From the NCBI GenBank assembly GCA_947311845.1, contig CAMZMU010000020.1, forward strand, positions 35,811,398 to 35,875,397: a stretch of 64,000 nt of DNA, given 5' to 3'. Below, piece after piece: positions 42,386 to 53,098 of this stretch; the first letter of the stretch is position 1, and every line of letters starts with the position of its first letter. A program made the translations under genes and the position numbers. The DNA is from Poa pratensis. Taxonomy: Eukaryota > Streptophyta > Magnoliopsida > Poales > Poaceae. Under the pieces are notes generated by a model. It was not told the origin of the DNA. It worked only from the letters and a program-made list of their open reading frames with translations, and searched no databases.

Positions 42386-45271
42386 TTATTGTGTTTCGGC
42401 TCCCTTCAAGTATTCTGTTACCGCAGGAGGTGACATGACCGCCATGTTTACCTGTCGAGTGCGAAGTTTTTGCTCCCTGTTGGAAGGTCGACCTTTCTGT
42501 ATCATGTACATCTGCCCTTGGGGCGGAGGGTACTGTGGTTCGTCCACCCGAGGCACGGGCTGTATGGCACCCGCGAGATTTCCGCCTGGGGCAGGCTGTG
42601 GTGGTGGAGGTGGTGCCATCAGAACAGGCACGTTGTTTGGCTGAGGCACGGGTGCAGGTGCTTGTGCGGCTGCTGCCTTTCTGCGATTTACGTAATCAGT
42701 CGCCATTTGGTCGAACTCCCTGCAGTTTCTCATCGAGTGGTTGGATCGCAGTTTTCCATCGTCCCCCTTGTACAGGTGGAATCTGCAATCAGCGTCCATC
42801 TTTTCTTCGAATGATCGCTCAGATTGTGCCCGTGACTTGCGCCAATCCTTCCTCTTGTAGCTATCACTGCGTTGGCCGTCTCGACGATCATCTCGACTGT
42901 CTCGCGATCATCTCGACTGTCTCGCCGATCTTCCGACCGTCGGTCGCTTCTGTCCTGATCATTGCGGGGTGTGGAGAACCCAGCCGCCATGAATTCGGGT
43001 CTGTCATCGTCGTAATGACGTTTTGAACGTTTGCGCCTTCGGTCGTCTCTGTACGAGTCTCTATGGCTTCGACTGCTATTCTCATGTTTGTCACGGGGTG
43101 AGGACCCGCGTGTGGTGCGTGCCATATCCTCTCCATCTGCCCACTCAGTCGCGATCTGCAAGAGGTGGGCTACAGATTTTGGCTTTTGGCGGCCAAGTGC
43201 TTCTTTGAAGTCTCGCCTGGCGAGGCCCATGACGAAAGCATCCATGGCCATATCTTCTGAAACCACTCCAACTGAGTTACGTATCTCAGTCCATCGTCTG
43301 ATGTATGACCTCAACGTTTCGTCTGAACGCTGAACGCAGGCCCGCAGCTCCTCGAATGTTTTCGGGCGCTCACATAGAGGCTCGAAGTTTTTGACGAAAT
43401 CCCTGCGGAAGTGATCCCACGAGTCGTATGTTGATGGAGGTAGGGCCTTGAGCCAGTCGCGAGCTGTGCCTTCGAGCATGAGTCGTATGTACTGCATGGC
43501 TGTAGTGTTGGTGCCCCGCTGGCACGCAACTGCCAGCCTGTAATCTTCCAGCCACCCGGAAGGTTCCTGTCGACCCGTGTACTTGGGCTGTTCGGATGTG
43601 AGTTTGAATCCTTTGGGCATCCGTGTCTCGCGGACGCGTCGAGTGAAGCACAGAGCTCCATGTGGCTCAGGCTCTCGATCAGAGTATGAGTCGCTACTGT
43701 AAGATCTGCGTGATCTGCTCCTGGACCTGCGCCTTCGCGAGCCGCTTCTTTCCTTCGAGTGGTGGCGACGACCACTGTGATTATGCTCTTCCCGAGGTGC
43801 GTCGACTAGGGCACGGTCTCGACTCCCACCTGGAGTTCTTGGAACTTGGCGTATGGCCTTTGCAGCTAAGGCGAGTGATTTGATCTGTTGGCGGTGTAGT
43901 TTTGCGTTGGGGTCATCCGCTGGGGGCTTGATTGCCTCCAGGTATGCTGCAGCGGTGTAGAGAGCACCTGCTGCTGTTTTGGGCACCGGCAGTCCTTCCT
44001 CGTCGTATGTCATGAAGGAGTTGCCTAAGTTGCGGGTGAGTGCCGCCTTCTCGCCTGGCGAGAGGTGTGACAACCTTGATCTGCGTCCTGTGTCTGCTCG
44101 CCCGGTGGAGCTCAGGAGAGCTGTCTTCTGCGCACACTCGACAAGCTAGCTTGCTTTTTGCGTTCTTCGAGTGTTGCTCTTATCTGCTTCAGTCGAAGTG
44201 ACTCCTGCCAGTTGAAGTACTGGAAGGTCAACATCTCTTCTTGTGTTGCGTCTGCTGGCATCATTGTGCACTCCTTGATGAATTTATCTGCTTTTGCTGC
44301 CATCTCAGCAGTGATTGTGAGGGTTGTGGCTCCGTCCGGCATAGTGACTGTGCACGGGAATTCTGTAGGCCTGCGGCTGGCCGCAGTTTCTGATGTTTCT
44401 GCGGCGATGGCCACATAGACCTGTTGGGGTATGACCCGAGGGCATATGTATGTACTTTCGAGTCCCGTCATGGACTCGACATCTTCATCGAGGCTCATGT
44501 CTGAGCCTGTATGTTCATCGAGTGGTTCGTCTGGACGGATCTCGCAGTCGACGTCTTCGTCGCCTATGCCCATCTCGGCGTCGGCGAGGTTGTTATGAGT
44601 CTCGAAGTCGAGGTTGTTGTTGGCGCAGATCTCGGAGTCGACGTGGTTGTCGATATGAGTTTCGAGGTCGTCGAAGTCGCTGAGGGAGATCCCGCAGTCG
44701 AAACTATCCTCGAGTGGGAGATCCAGCTCGGGATCGTTTGTGCGGTATGCTGATTCGGCCTCCTCGCCCTGGAGCTCTTCAATGAGCTCGCGCATCTCTC
44801 GTGTGGACATGGTTGTTGCAGACGAACAAGCTTGGAGGGTCGATGATGGTATGGACGCAGTGGAAAGATCCGCAGTCGAAGGAGCCGCAGCCGATGGAGC
44901 CTCGGGTGCGAAAGTCGCGAGTTGGCGTGGATCCGTCAAGTCCTGCACACCAAGCTTGTTGACGAAAAAATTGAACGAACCAACGGTTAAACCCAAACCT
45001 GACTCGAGATCGGAGAAGGCCTCCTGGAATCCTGGCGAGTGTGGCTCGAAATCCATCAGAGGATCCGATGTGCTTTTTGCGGGTGAAGCTGGCGTGTTGC
45101 CGTTTGTCGAGTGAGCCGGCGAGTTGCCGTGTGCCGCCTGAGTCGGCGAGTTCTGGTTTGTCGATGCAGCCGGCGAGTTGCCGTTTGTAGATCCGATCGG
45201 CGAGTCGCCGTTTTCCGATGGAACCGAAGAAACCGCGAGTCCAGCACTATTCTTTCCCACAGACGGCGCCA
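42386..45271 (-). pseudogene. gag: Gypsy gag polyprotein, frameshifted
   Basis: The long open frames 44112-45271 and 42730-44073, then 42386-42799, together form the gag region. The first is acidic and repeat-rich, with a run of similar short units NGNSPAxSTN (about 45090-45240) and a DELE-rich stretch, as in Tat N-terminal extensions. The second has an RS-rich basic segment, then the capsid core GWLEDYRLAVACQRGTNTTA and DSWDHFRRDFVKNFEPLCER. The third is proline-rich with no clear zinc knuckle. Frame losses near 44080-44120 and near 42903 are each of one base. The first frame runs into the LTR, so the real start is uncertain. Confidence 0.85.
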
Positions 45272-45272
45272 A
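45255..45272 (-). promoter_or_regulatory. Primer-binding site of the gypsy element
   Basis: The complement reads TGGCGCCGTCTGTGGGAA, one or two bases inside the 5' LTR. This is the PBS typical of Tat/Athila-like grass gypsy elements. Confidence 0.85.
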
Positions 45273-45273
45273 T

Positions 45274-45763
45274 TGACGAGGTGTACCCTCATCAAATCCC
45301 ATGGTTAAGGACCTAGGGTTGAGATTATGGGGAGAGAACGTGGTAGTACTGGTAGTTTCGTCGGCTGACAAGCAGAGGCAAAGATTTACCCAGGTTCAGG
45401 CCCCTCGGGTGGAGGTAAAGACCCTACTTCCTGCTTGTCTGGTATTGATTGTGGATTATGCGATTACAGGGGAGCTCCGGCGAGATGACATCTCGCAAGA
45501 GCTTTGGTGGTTCGAGTATGGCTTGGTCCCAGATCGGTACCCCTCCCAGCCTTTAAATAGGCTGGGTCTCGGGAGTTTGTAACCGACCTAGTTTACACAT
45601 AAGGAAAGCCTAAACCGACTATGCCTATGTCTAATCTTGGAGGGTACTCCATCTTCTTGGGCCTCTTGTCTTGGGCTTCGAGTAGGCTCTTCGATATTGG
45701 GCTTAGTTGTTACGTGCACCAGGTACCCTCATGATAGGGTACCCGGTATGTATACCCATGTCA
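45274..45763 (-). repeat. 5' LTR of the gypsy element (490 bp)
   Basis: Read on the - strand it starts TGACATGGGTATACATACC and ends CACCTCGTCA. It contains the palindromic word GGGTACC near its start. No second copy is in the window. Confidence 0.85.
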
Positions 45764-46589
45764 GTGCCCCTTCAACGAGGCCGAGAGGAGTAGAGCCAAG
45801 GAGGTCATGCTGTTTGGGGGAAGAGATCACGACACCGACCTTTTAGAGAAAATGCAACCGGAGACACCGTAGGGTAGTGTTTTCGTGTGGCCGAGACACC
45901 TTGAGATTGTGAACTACTACTCTGGATTTGCCGAAGTGAAGACATGTAGGTCCAACCAATTAACAAATTAAAAAAAAAGGAGAAAGGGATGGAGAACTAG
46001 AAATGGCAAAACCGAGGACAAAACTAACATGGAGCCGCAAGGAGTGTAAAACCCGAGGAGAGGACTAACAGAGCAGTGATAAGATTAAGATTTCGATCAG
46101 TCAAATAGAAAAACCGACATTAGCATTGGTCGTAGTGGTATGAATGATAAAACACCTTAATTTAATAATTATAATTTTTCATGTAGACATTGACGAGAAA
46201 TGTTATGTAACGATTTCTTGGTCTATACCACATCCAAGATATTAGATCGAACTATTGAAGACACTAAATTTAGCTCTTATTTATGCTTCTTGATCACTAA
46301 CTACGAATTTGAAGACTATAGGAAAAGGATACGACAAAGCTTCAAATATGAGAGGTCGATTTAATGGTTCGCAAAGCAAAATTCTAGATGAAAACCCTTA
46401 TGGCTTCTACGTCCACTAGTTTTCCCATCGTCTATAGTTTTTTTTTCCTTTGCTGGTTCTTCTTGCTCATATATTAATGATGGACTTTGCTACCGAGGGA
46501 ACGTGCCCCAGATTAGAGTTCCATACGGCGGATCAATATATGGTAACTCGGCCCACGGGTCTCACTTTGCATGCATGCATCACGTATAT
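45764..46589. other. Unassigned
   Basis: No coding or repeat signal recognised between the gypsy LTR and the foldback repeat. Purine-rich at 45960-46100. Confidence 0.35.
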
Positions 46590-47165
46590 TCCTTTTGGTT
46601 TCGAAATTTTAAAATGTTTCATCTCTCAAACCGTAAGTCGAAATTCAGATCCATTTTCACGGTTGGTTTTGTTACGACGAGATCTTCAAAAGTAGATCAC
46701 ATGTTGATATGTTCTGAGAACTTCTTTTTTTCGACACTAGTTACCAGATTGTAGTCACTTGTTTACCGGACAGAGTCAAGTTGGCTGCCAGACTAAAATC
46801 AAATGGTTACCATGTTTTCTTAACTTTGTTCCTTACCAATGTAAGCCTTGCATGATGGTAATGTCATCTTGTACATGTTTATAACGGATCAAATACTCAC
46901 TCTCTGGGCGTGTAGATCATTGCTATGAAAAATAACATGTAAAAATTATCTGGTAACTGTGCATTATTTGGGTGGTAACTGCTAACTAGTAACCTGGTAG
47001 GTACAGTACAATAATCTGGCAACGGGTGGAGATTTTTTTTCGTCAAAACATATTATGATGGGATCTCGTTTTAAAGGTCTTGTCGGGCGAACCTAGCGGT
47101 GAAAACATATCATCAATCGGATTAACGGTTTAAAAGATAATTCATTTTAAATTTACAAATATGAA
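46590..47165. repeat. Foldback arrangement of the dispersed ~140-bp module
   Basis: About 46600-46740 contains ACGAGATCTTCAAAAGTAG, CATGTTGATA and a T run, homologous to the 12.5-13.0 kb module. About 47030-47165 carries the same module reversed (TTTCGTCAAAACATATTATG, GGGATCTCGTTTTAAAGG). The middle (46745-47025) has degenerate GGTAACTG/CTGGTAAC words like a minisatellite. The two arms are diverged. Class unknown; a DNA transposon with foldback arms is plausible. Confidence 0.65.
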
Positions 47166-47860
47166 TATGAAAAGATGCTTGGATGCATGCATGTTGGTCC
47201 CTCCGTCCTAGGAAGCGCATGCAGTCGCTAAGGCGCCGTATGGAATTGCTAGTCAGGGCACGTTCACTTGTTAGATTTATCGATTAATCATTGGTTTTAG
47301 GATGCCTGTTTGATTCTTACTGCAAGAATTTCGCACGCAAGAAGATTGAAACACCATTGGAAGAAACACACACATGTTATTTTTGGAAACAGTTTGAGAG
47401 GTGAAATGTCTATGGGAGAGGCTTGCAACAACAAACTAGTCTTATGAGGCCTAGAGATACTTGATATGGTTCACATGTTTTCGAAAAAAGAGAGATGGAG
47501 TTGACATTAGAGAGCTTTGTTTTTTTATATCAAATATAGGTTTCTGTGATAAAAATTCATATCACGGTAGATTCTAATGGGCGCAATCCGATTTATGTCG
47601 CATGTTGCATAGGAATGATTCATGGATTTAAGTTTGCTCTCGTTCTGAAGCTTATGCTAAAGTTCTTTGGTATAGCAAATGAGATTTCCAAGAAATTTTG
47701 TAAACAAATGATATAAATATTGTGCTTGCCTATAAAATTTCGGTTGGCCATCACGGGAGATACTTGTTGTGAGTATTTTTTATGAGGTACAACATACGTC
47801 CAAAAGGAGATACTTGTAGACAAACTTCTAACATGCGATTGGAATCTAGATTTACTTGTT
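47166..47860. other. Unassigned, possibly upstream part of the hAT pseudogene
   Basis: AT-rich; CCCTCCGTCCTAGGAA at about 47200 resembles a Stowaway end, but no partner was found. Weak open stretches on + could be decayed transposase, but no motif is clear. Confidence 0.3.
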
Positions 47861-47863
47861 TGT

Positions 47864-48312
47864 TTGTGTGTCTTGATCCCATTAATTTTTCTCCAAGTCA
47901 GATGTAAATAAATAATAAACTTTCACAACTTGCTGAAATTTATAGAGCGCTTTTCTTCGATGGTGATCGTGCAATATTGAGGGACCAACTTGAGACTTAT
48001 GTTCCTTTGAGAAATCATGTTGCCTTTTCTTCTTGCAAACATGTTAAAAGTTTGTCTACGAAAATGGTAGAAACTGATTTTTTTTGGCATATCCATTGGT
48101 TTACAACCTCATTGAGTTGGCTTTGTAATTATCGGTGTCAACGCCATACATTGAGAGAGTTCTCTCAACAATGAAAATGGTCAAGTCTAAATTGCCCGAC
48201 AAGATCAATGATGGGTTCATTCATACCGAGTGAGAGATATTTGAATCACTTGATGATGTTTTTATTACTCGATGGTTTCAAGCCTTGAAGACTCGAAAAA
48301 GGATTTTTCACC
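47864..48312 (+). pseudogene. hAT-family transposase, ZMYM1/DUF4371-like C-terminus, decayed
   Basis: Fragments in order: LDPINFSPSQM, then IYRALFFDGDRAILRDQLET at 47943-48002 continuing with YVPLRN. After a break comes VSTPYIERVLSTMKMVKSKL (48136-48195) and FQALKTRK near 48290. The last block is the hAT C-terminal dimerisation signature, in which a VST-x-x-x-ERxFS motif precedes M-K-x-V-K-x-K-L-R. The family cuts and pastes DNA with 8-bp duplications. Stops and frame changes separate the blocks, the DDE catalytic centre upstream is not recognisable, and no TIRs were found. Confidence 0.75.
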
Positions 48313-49121
48313 AATGCGTCATCAATCGATATGTCTCATGCATTCCGGTGCAAGTAAGTTCTAAGTTTTTACAACTCTATGAATTACTAACTCGTACTTT
48401 ATTTAACTCTTGGACTACAAATTTGAATATCTAGACTTTTGTTTGTGGTTCTCCTATTGCCAAGTGAGTAGTTGTCATATCTAATTTTAGTTGAGGTTAT
48501 GAAAATTATGTGTGTCAACGGTATGGAATCGAAACTATCAATTGTTGAACTATTGTGAATTTACGGTTCTTCAGTTTAGTGCTTATAGGTTCAAATCTGT
48601 ATCCACATATCCAATTGCACTTACCTTGTGGCCGTCCAGGCTCCTAATCATTGCTGGCTCTGCTGCTGATGTGTCGGTCAAATTGAGTTAGAAAATGTAG
48701 GTCAAGTGTGAGCTAGTGATCGTGTTATTTTTCTTATTCATACTTTTACACTCGAGTACGGTGAACAAATCAAGTCAGCTGAGTCCATGGAGGCACGGAC
48801 ACGGTTTACCCTTTTAAACTGGACTACAACTACGTACGTGGTGCGCTGGTGACCTCTAGATTATATGAGAGAAACGTATTCTAAGCAGCCGTAGTACTTT
48901 GGCAACCGGTGCACTCAACGTAAAAAACTTATCTTAAAGAGAAGTATACACGGACATAACATATATTTTTCGCATCAAAAGTTACAGTTATAATTTCAAC
49001 TCATATGTCGAGAATAAAAATAACAATTCAGCTAAGGCAGTGTTAATGGACACAATTCCTACTTTGAAATTAGCCACCATTCGTTATGTTTTGTCTTTGT
49101 TGTCTCTCGAGCTGTGATGTT
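48313..49121. other. Unassigned, AT-rich
   Basis: No coding signal or repeat recognised. Confidence 0.4.
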
Positions 49122-49262
49122 TGTTAGGGAAATACGCAACTTGTATTTCCAGGGCCAAAGGCCACAATATATAATACATGTACAGTGACAAATATGCAAG
49201 AAACCCCTCATACAACGGGGAAACTATACAGGTATACATGGACACATAATATAACTCTAACA
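49122..49262 (-). repeat. 3' LTR of the truncated Copia element (141 bp)
   Basis: Begins TGTTAGGGAAAT and ends ATAACTCTAACA; short inverted ends TGTTAG/CTAACA. The abutting purine tract fixes its identity as the 3' LTR. Confidence 0.85.
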
Positions 49263-49359
49263 CCCCCCCTCAAACTCATGGTGGATCCACAACACTGAGT
49301 TTGGAGAGATAAAATCCATGATGCGCTCTAGTCTGGGCCTTCGTGAAGAAATCCGCCAA

Positions 49360-51204
49360 CTACAACTCGGAAGGCACATACTGAAGAGCAATAACCTGAT
49401 CCTGCACACTAGCGCGTACAAAAGAAGCATCAACACCAATATGCTTGGTAAGCTCATGCTTCACCGGATCACGCGCAATACTGATAGCACCTGTACTGTC
49501 CGACAAGAGGGTAGTAGGTGTTGTGACAGGAACACCAAAATCATCTAATAACCATCGTAACCAAGTCACCTCAGCCGTCAAAAGAGCCATAGCCCGCCTC
49601 CGCACTCGAACGTGACACTGCAGTCTGTTTCTTCGTCTTCCAGGCAATGAGAGACCACCAAGAAAAACACAGTAAGCAGAAAGTGAACGGCGATCCGAAG
49701 GATCACTAGCCCACGTAGCATCCGAATAGGCCTGGAGCTGTAACGAGCTGGAACGGGGAAAAAAGAGACGGTGTGACATCGTGCCACGAAGATATCGTAG
49801 AACACGAAGAAGGTGACTATAGTGAACAGAAGTGGGAGCAGAAACAAACTGACTCAGAATATGAACAGGATAGGAGATATCCGGACGAGTGACTGCAAGA
49901 TAGACAAGACTCCCAACAAGATGACGATAACGCGTCGGATCAGATAAGGGATCACCATCAGAAGCACGAAGGTGAACATTGAGCTCCATAGGAGTCTCAA
50001 CAATACGGTCATCACTAAGAGCAGCACGAGCAAGAAGATCCTGGATATACTTTTCTTGAGAGATAAAGAAACCATCAGAGGTAGAAGAAACCTCAATCCC
50101 AAGAAAATAACGAAGAGGACCAAGATCAGACATAAGAAACTGCTCACTAAGACGTGCCTTGACAAAGGCAATATACTCGGGGTCGTCACCAGTAATGATC
50201 ATATCATCAACATATAGAAGAAGAAGAGTCGACCACGAGCAGACAGATGAACAAACAACGCTGGATCATGAGCACTAGGAGAAAAACCAGCGGCAGTCAC
50301 CACTGAGGCGAAGCGCTCAAACCAGGCACGGGGGGCTTGCTTAAGGCCATAGAGAGAACGGCGAAGACGACAAACTATGCCATCAGGAACAGAATAACCC
50401 GGTGGGGGCTGCATATAAACCTCCTCATGCAGCTCACCATTAAGAAAGGCATTCTTAACATCAAGCTGAGACACAGACCAGTGTCGAACAGAGGCCACAG
50501 CGAGAAGTGTGCGAACAGTGGTCATATGGGCCACAGGAGCAAATGTCTCATCATAATCACGACCATGCTCCTGCTGAAAACCCCTAGCCACAAGACGAGC
50601 TTTATAACGCTCAAGAGATCCATCAGAACGAGTCTTAATCTTATAGACCCACTTGCATGTGATGGGACGAACACGGGGAGGAAGAGAAACCAGATCCCAT
50701 GTGCCAGTGCGCTCAAGGGCAGCAATCTCCTCTGCCATCGCAAGTTGCCATTCAGGATGAACAACAGCATCACGATAAGAGGTCGGCTCAACAACAGCCG
50801 AAAGACCATAGCGGTCAGGAGAGTAGCGGTCAGGGGGAGGACAAGGCCGAGCCCGAAGACCATAAGTCGGCTGAGAAGAGGAAGAAGACACACCAGAAGT
50901 AGACGGTGCATCAATGGACTCATCCACAACACGTGGACGACGGGTGTAATGGAACTGAAAAGAGGGACAAGAAGGAATCACCGGAGGTGATGGAGGTGGG
51001 GACGGGGAAGACGGCGGTGATGGAGGTGGAGAGTCATGCGCCAAGGGAGAAGAAGACGCCGGTGATGTAGGAGAGGATGGAGTCGAATCAACAGTGGGTC
51101 GAAGAGGAGTAGGAATACGAGGCACTGAGGGAGGTGTATCGGGAAAGGTGAGAAAAGAGATGTCCTCTACCGAAAATGTCGAAGAGGATGGACGCGGGTA
51201 GAAT
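49360..51204 (-). pseudogene. pol: Copia reverse transcriptase/RNase H, one-base frameshift
   Basis: The RVT_2 domain runs from about 50750 downward: HPEWQLAMAEEIAALERTGT, ITCKWVYKIKTRSDGSLERY, KARLVARGFQQEHGRDYDET, VSQLDVKNAFLNGELHEEVY, LYGLKQAPRAWFERF. Just before the catalytic site the frame slips. Read as given the C-terminus is LFFFYMLMI, whereas the adjacent frame gives YVDDMIITGDDPEY, so one base is missing near 50228. The second block (49360-50202) has FLMSDLGPLRYFLGIEV, PDISYPVHILSQFVSAPT, YSDATWASDPSDRRSLSAYC and the RNase H end KHIGVDASFVRASVQ. A further slip around 49600 breaks the ADxLTK region. Most of the domain is intact, so decay is recent. Confidence 0.9.
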
Positions 51205-51205
51205 T

Positions 51206-51770
51206 GTGTATACTTCCTAAGCTATAAGTAAAATTTTATCACTGGCAAATGTGTATTGTGTATATATACTAGGAGTAAATGTTTTTCATATTTTGTAAAT
51301 TGTTGGCATTGAGGCCTACTACAACTACCGATGCACACAGTATACTTCCTAAGCTATATGACTGTACAAGTTCAAGCCGTTGTGGACAAATTGACAACGG
51401 ATAATGTTACATACATTGGCATATTCCGGTGATTCTACTGCGACCTTAGCTTTTGTTGCAATTCTCTGTCCAAAGACGGCACGAGCTTTCACAAATGTGC
51501 CGGGGACATGATTGCCAAAGAAGAAGGGCTTGGAACTAGGAGATTTTTTATGCACATGTGACAGCCATAGCTTTCCTGTTTCGGCCATGGAGTGCCACAT
51601 ATACTGAGGCTACCGTACTACTACTTTTTGTACATTTTGTTAGGTTATTCAGTCAAGGACGCGGCATGAGCAAGGCCACAAGGAAATCACACTTAACATT
51701 TTTTTACGGTTAAGGCCACCGGCAAGAACAAAAAAGAAAAAAAAAGGAAAAAAACTAGGCACCGTCTCCC
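51206..51770. other. Unassigned; short direct repeat flank
   Basis: TATACTTCCTAAGCTATA occurs at 51211-51228 and again at about 51341-51358. An 83-codon - ORF (51349-51600) includes SHVHKKSPSSKPFFFGNHVP and is not recognised; it may be a chance frame. Confidence 0.35.
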
Positions 51771-51773
51771 AGG

Positions 51774-52195
51774 TCAGCGCATATGCTCTCTGCTCGATCT
51801 CATCATGAATGGATCTCGCCATGTCCTGAATAGACAGAGCCAAGACTCTCCTATTGCGCTCCTTATAGACCCCCATATGATGTAAGTAATGATTGCACCG
51901 GTGGTTCTCTTGTTTTCATTTGAGAACATGGAGATGTACTGAAGCAACCCTTCCATCAAAGGCGCGAGCCACTATGGAGGCCGATGGCGGAACCGGAAGC
52001 GCGCATTGGCTTAGCACCGTGTTTCTAATGACAGTAGTGAAGGAGCACTTGTGCCAAAGGTGTGCACTGTCTTAGTATGGATGTGGCATAGCTTGCAGAT
52101 AGGTCATATGGCCATCCACCGAAAGCCAAATCGTTTGCACCGTGGATCTTCTTATGAGCAACAAGCCAAGCGAAAACATTATGGCTCCATGTGTG
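51774..52195 (-). pseudogene. LINE (non-LTR retrotransposon) 3' fragment, zf-RVT region
   Basis: On the - strand FAWLVAHKKIHGANDLAFGG (about 52110-52185) is the start of the zf-RVT zinc-binding region, normally F-x-W-L-x-x-H-x-K-I-x-T-x-D-x-L. After frame changes it is followed by TTGAIITYIIWG and YKERNRRV (51855-51935), matching the usual W-x-x-W-K-x-R-N-x-R-x-F end of plant LINE ORF2. No endonuclease or RT palm is present in this stretch. Several frame breaks. Fragmentary and inactive. Confidence 0.7.
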
Positions 52196-52234
52196 CTCTC
52201 CATATTTTTGGTGTCAAAAGGAGCATGCACCCCT

Positions 52235-52235
<1 letters not shown>

Positions 52236-52270
<35 letters not shown>
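52236..52270. repeat. Homopolymer run of 35 C
   Basis: An uninterrupted C35 inside the LINE fragment region. Such long C runs are rare in grass genomes and may be an unstable tract or an assembly/gap artefact. Confidence 0.9.
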
Positions 52271-52272
<2 letters not shown>

Positions 52273-52375
52273 ATTGCCATTTGTATGCCATGTCCGCCGA
52301 GTAAACCGTCCATCCCCAAGTGATGGTGACAGGCTGCGGCAATAGCTTCACCTCCCGGATGATGCGTCAAAGGTC

Positions 52376-52435
52376 GATGAAGCTCTTGAAGTCAGTGGCC
52401 ATGGCGATGAAGCTCTTGAAGTCAGTGGCCATGGC
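52376..52435. repeat. Perfect 30-bp tandem duplication
   Basis: The unit GATGAAGCTCTTGAAGTCAG plus GTGGCCATGG-type continuation occurs twice back to back (52376-52405, 52406-52435), with no mismatch. Confidence 0.9.
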
Positions 52436-53098
52436 AATGTGTTCTGCACCGCCAAAACCCAATTTACGCTTTGAAGTTTTTTGCAGACCGTCCTATTTTT
52501 CCTCGTGCAAATGGAGTAAAGGTTCGAAAAAACCGCTTTAAGGGGTCCCAGTAGGCTCCAAGAGTCTTACTAGAAAAAGCATTTTGTTCATCTCCTAGCG
52601 TGATCTTCGTCGAAGTTTGAACAACTACATGTCGGTGCCGGTGCATGGGAGGTGGGCTCCCATAGATGGTCTTGAATTATCCGTCCATGCGAGCCAGGGT
52701 ATCAGAGATGATGTGCCCGACCGAATCTCTCAAGGTCAACCACCCAAGGCCCCGAAGATGCAAGGCCCTGCATACGGCAGAGAATCTAATTGACTAGGGG
52801 GTGGCTTGTCGTTCCCAGGTCCGCGACGCTTTTCTCCTTATGAAACTTCGTCGCAGCTTACACTGAGCCATTCTAAGTGTATTTTTTTTTGATAAAGATT
52901 CCAAGTATATATGTGACTCTGCTTTACAGAATGCTACTAATTGACAGTGTTTTCACCTCTTATATGTACAGCAAAATGGAGTTACATAGTGACAACTCCC
53001 TGTGTTCATACAACTGGAAGTTTCACTCTATCATGTGTGACCTACCCCCGTTTCGAATGCAACGACTTCAATAGTAAATACAATGCCAGAGAAGCAAT
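52436..53098. other. Unassigned; possible further LINE sequence
   Basis: Open stretches without a firm domain. The C-rich segment at 52600-52800 could be decayed LINE sequence. No repeat ends seen. Confidence 0.3.

Larger units (their letters stand above)
39960..45763 (-). mobile_element. Tat-type Ty3/gypsy element, 3'-truncated
   Basis: Transcribed right to left. The 5' LTR is at 45274-45763. Next comes a PBS with the motif TGGCGCCGTCTGTGGGAA (complement at 45255-45272), then a long gag region, protease, RT and RNase H. Homology stops near 39960 inside the second RNase H region, where the conserved EGSFEVH is followed by unrelated sequence. Integrase and the 3' LTR are missing and no target duplication can be paired. 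The PBS and the presence of two RNase H-like segments point to the Tat lineage. Confidence 0.9.
49122..51205 (-). mobile_element. Copia element, 5'-truncated
   Basis: The left end is a 141-bp LTR (49122-49262; TGTTAGGG to CTCTAACA on +). It is followed by CCCCCCCT, the complement of a purine tract. RNase H and RT follow on the - strand. Coding homology ends abruptly at about 51205 after the FYPRPSSSTF segment, so integrase, gag and the 5' LTR are missing. Distinct family from the Copia element at 32-38.7 kb. Confidence 0.9.

Noticed and set aside
47195..47220. CCCTCCGTCCTAGGAA as a Stowaway end
   Set aside because: No matching right end or TA duplication pair could be found.
50337..50990. 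217-codon + ORF opposite the truncated Copia RT
   Set aside because: Shadow of the RVT_2 coding strand.
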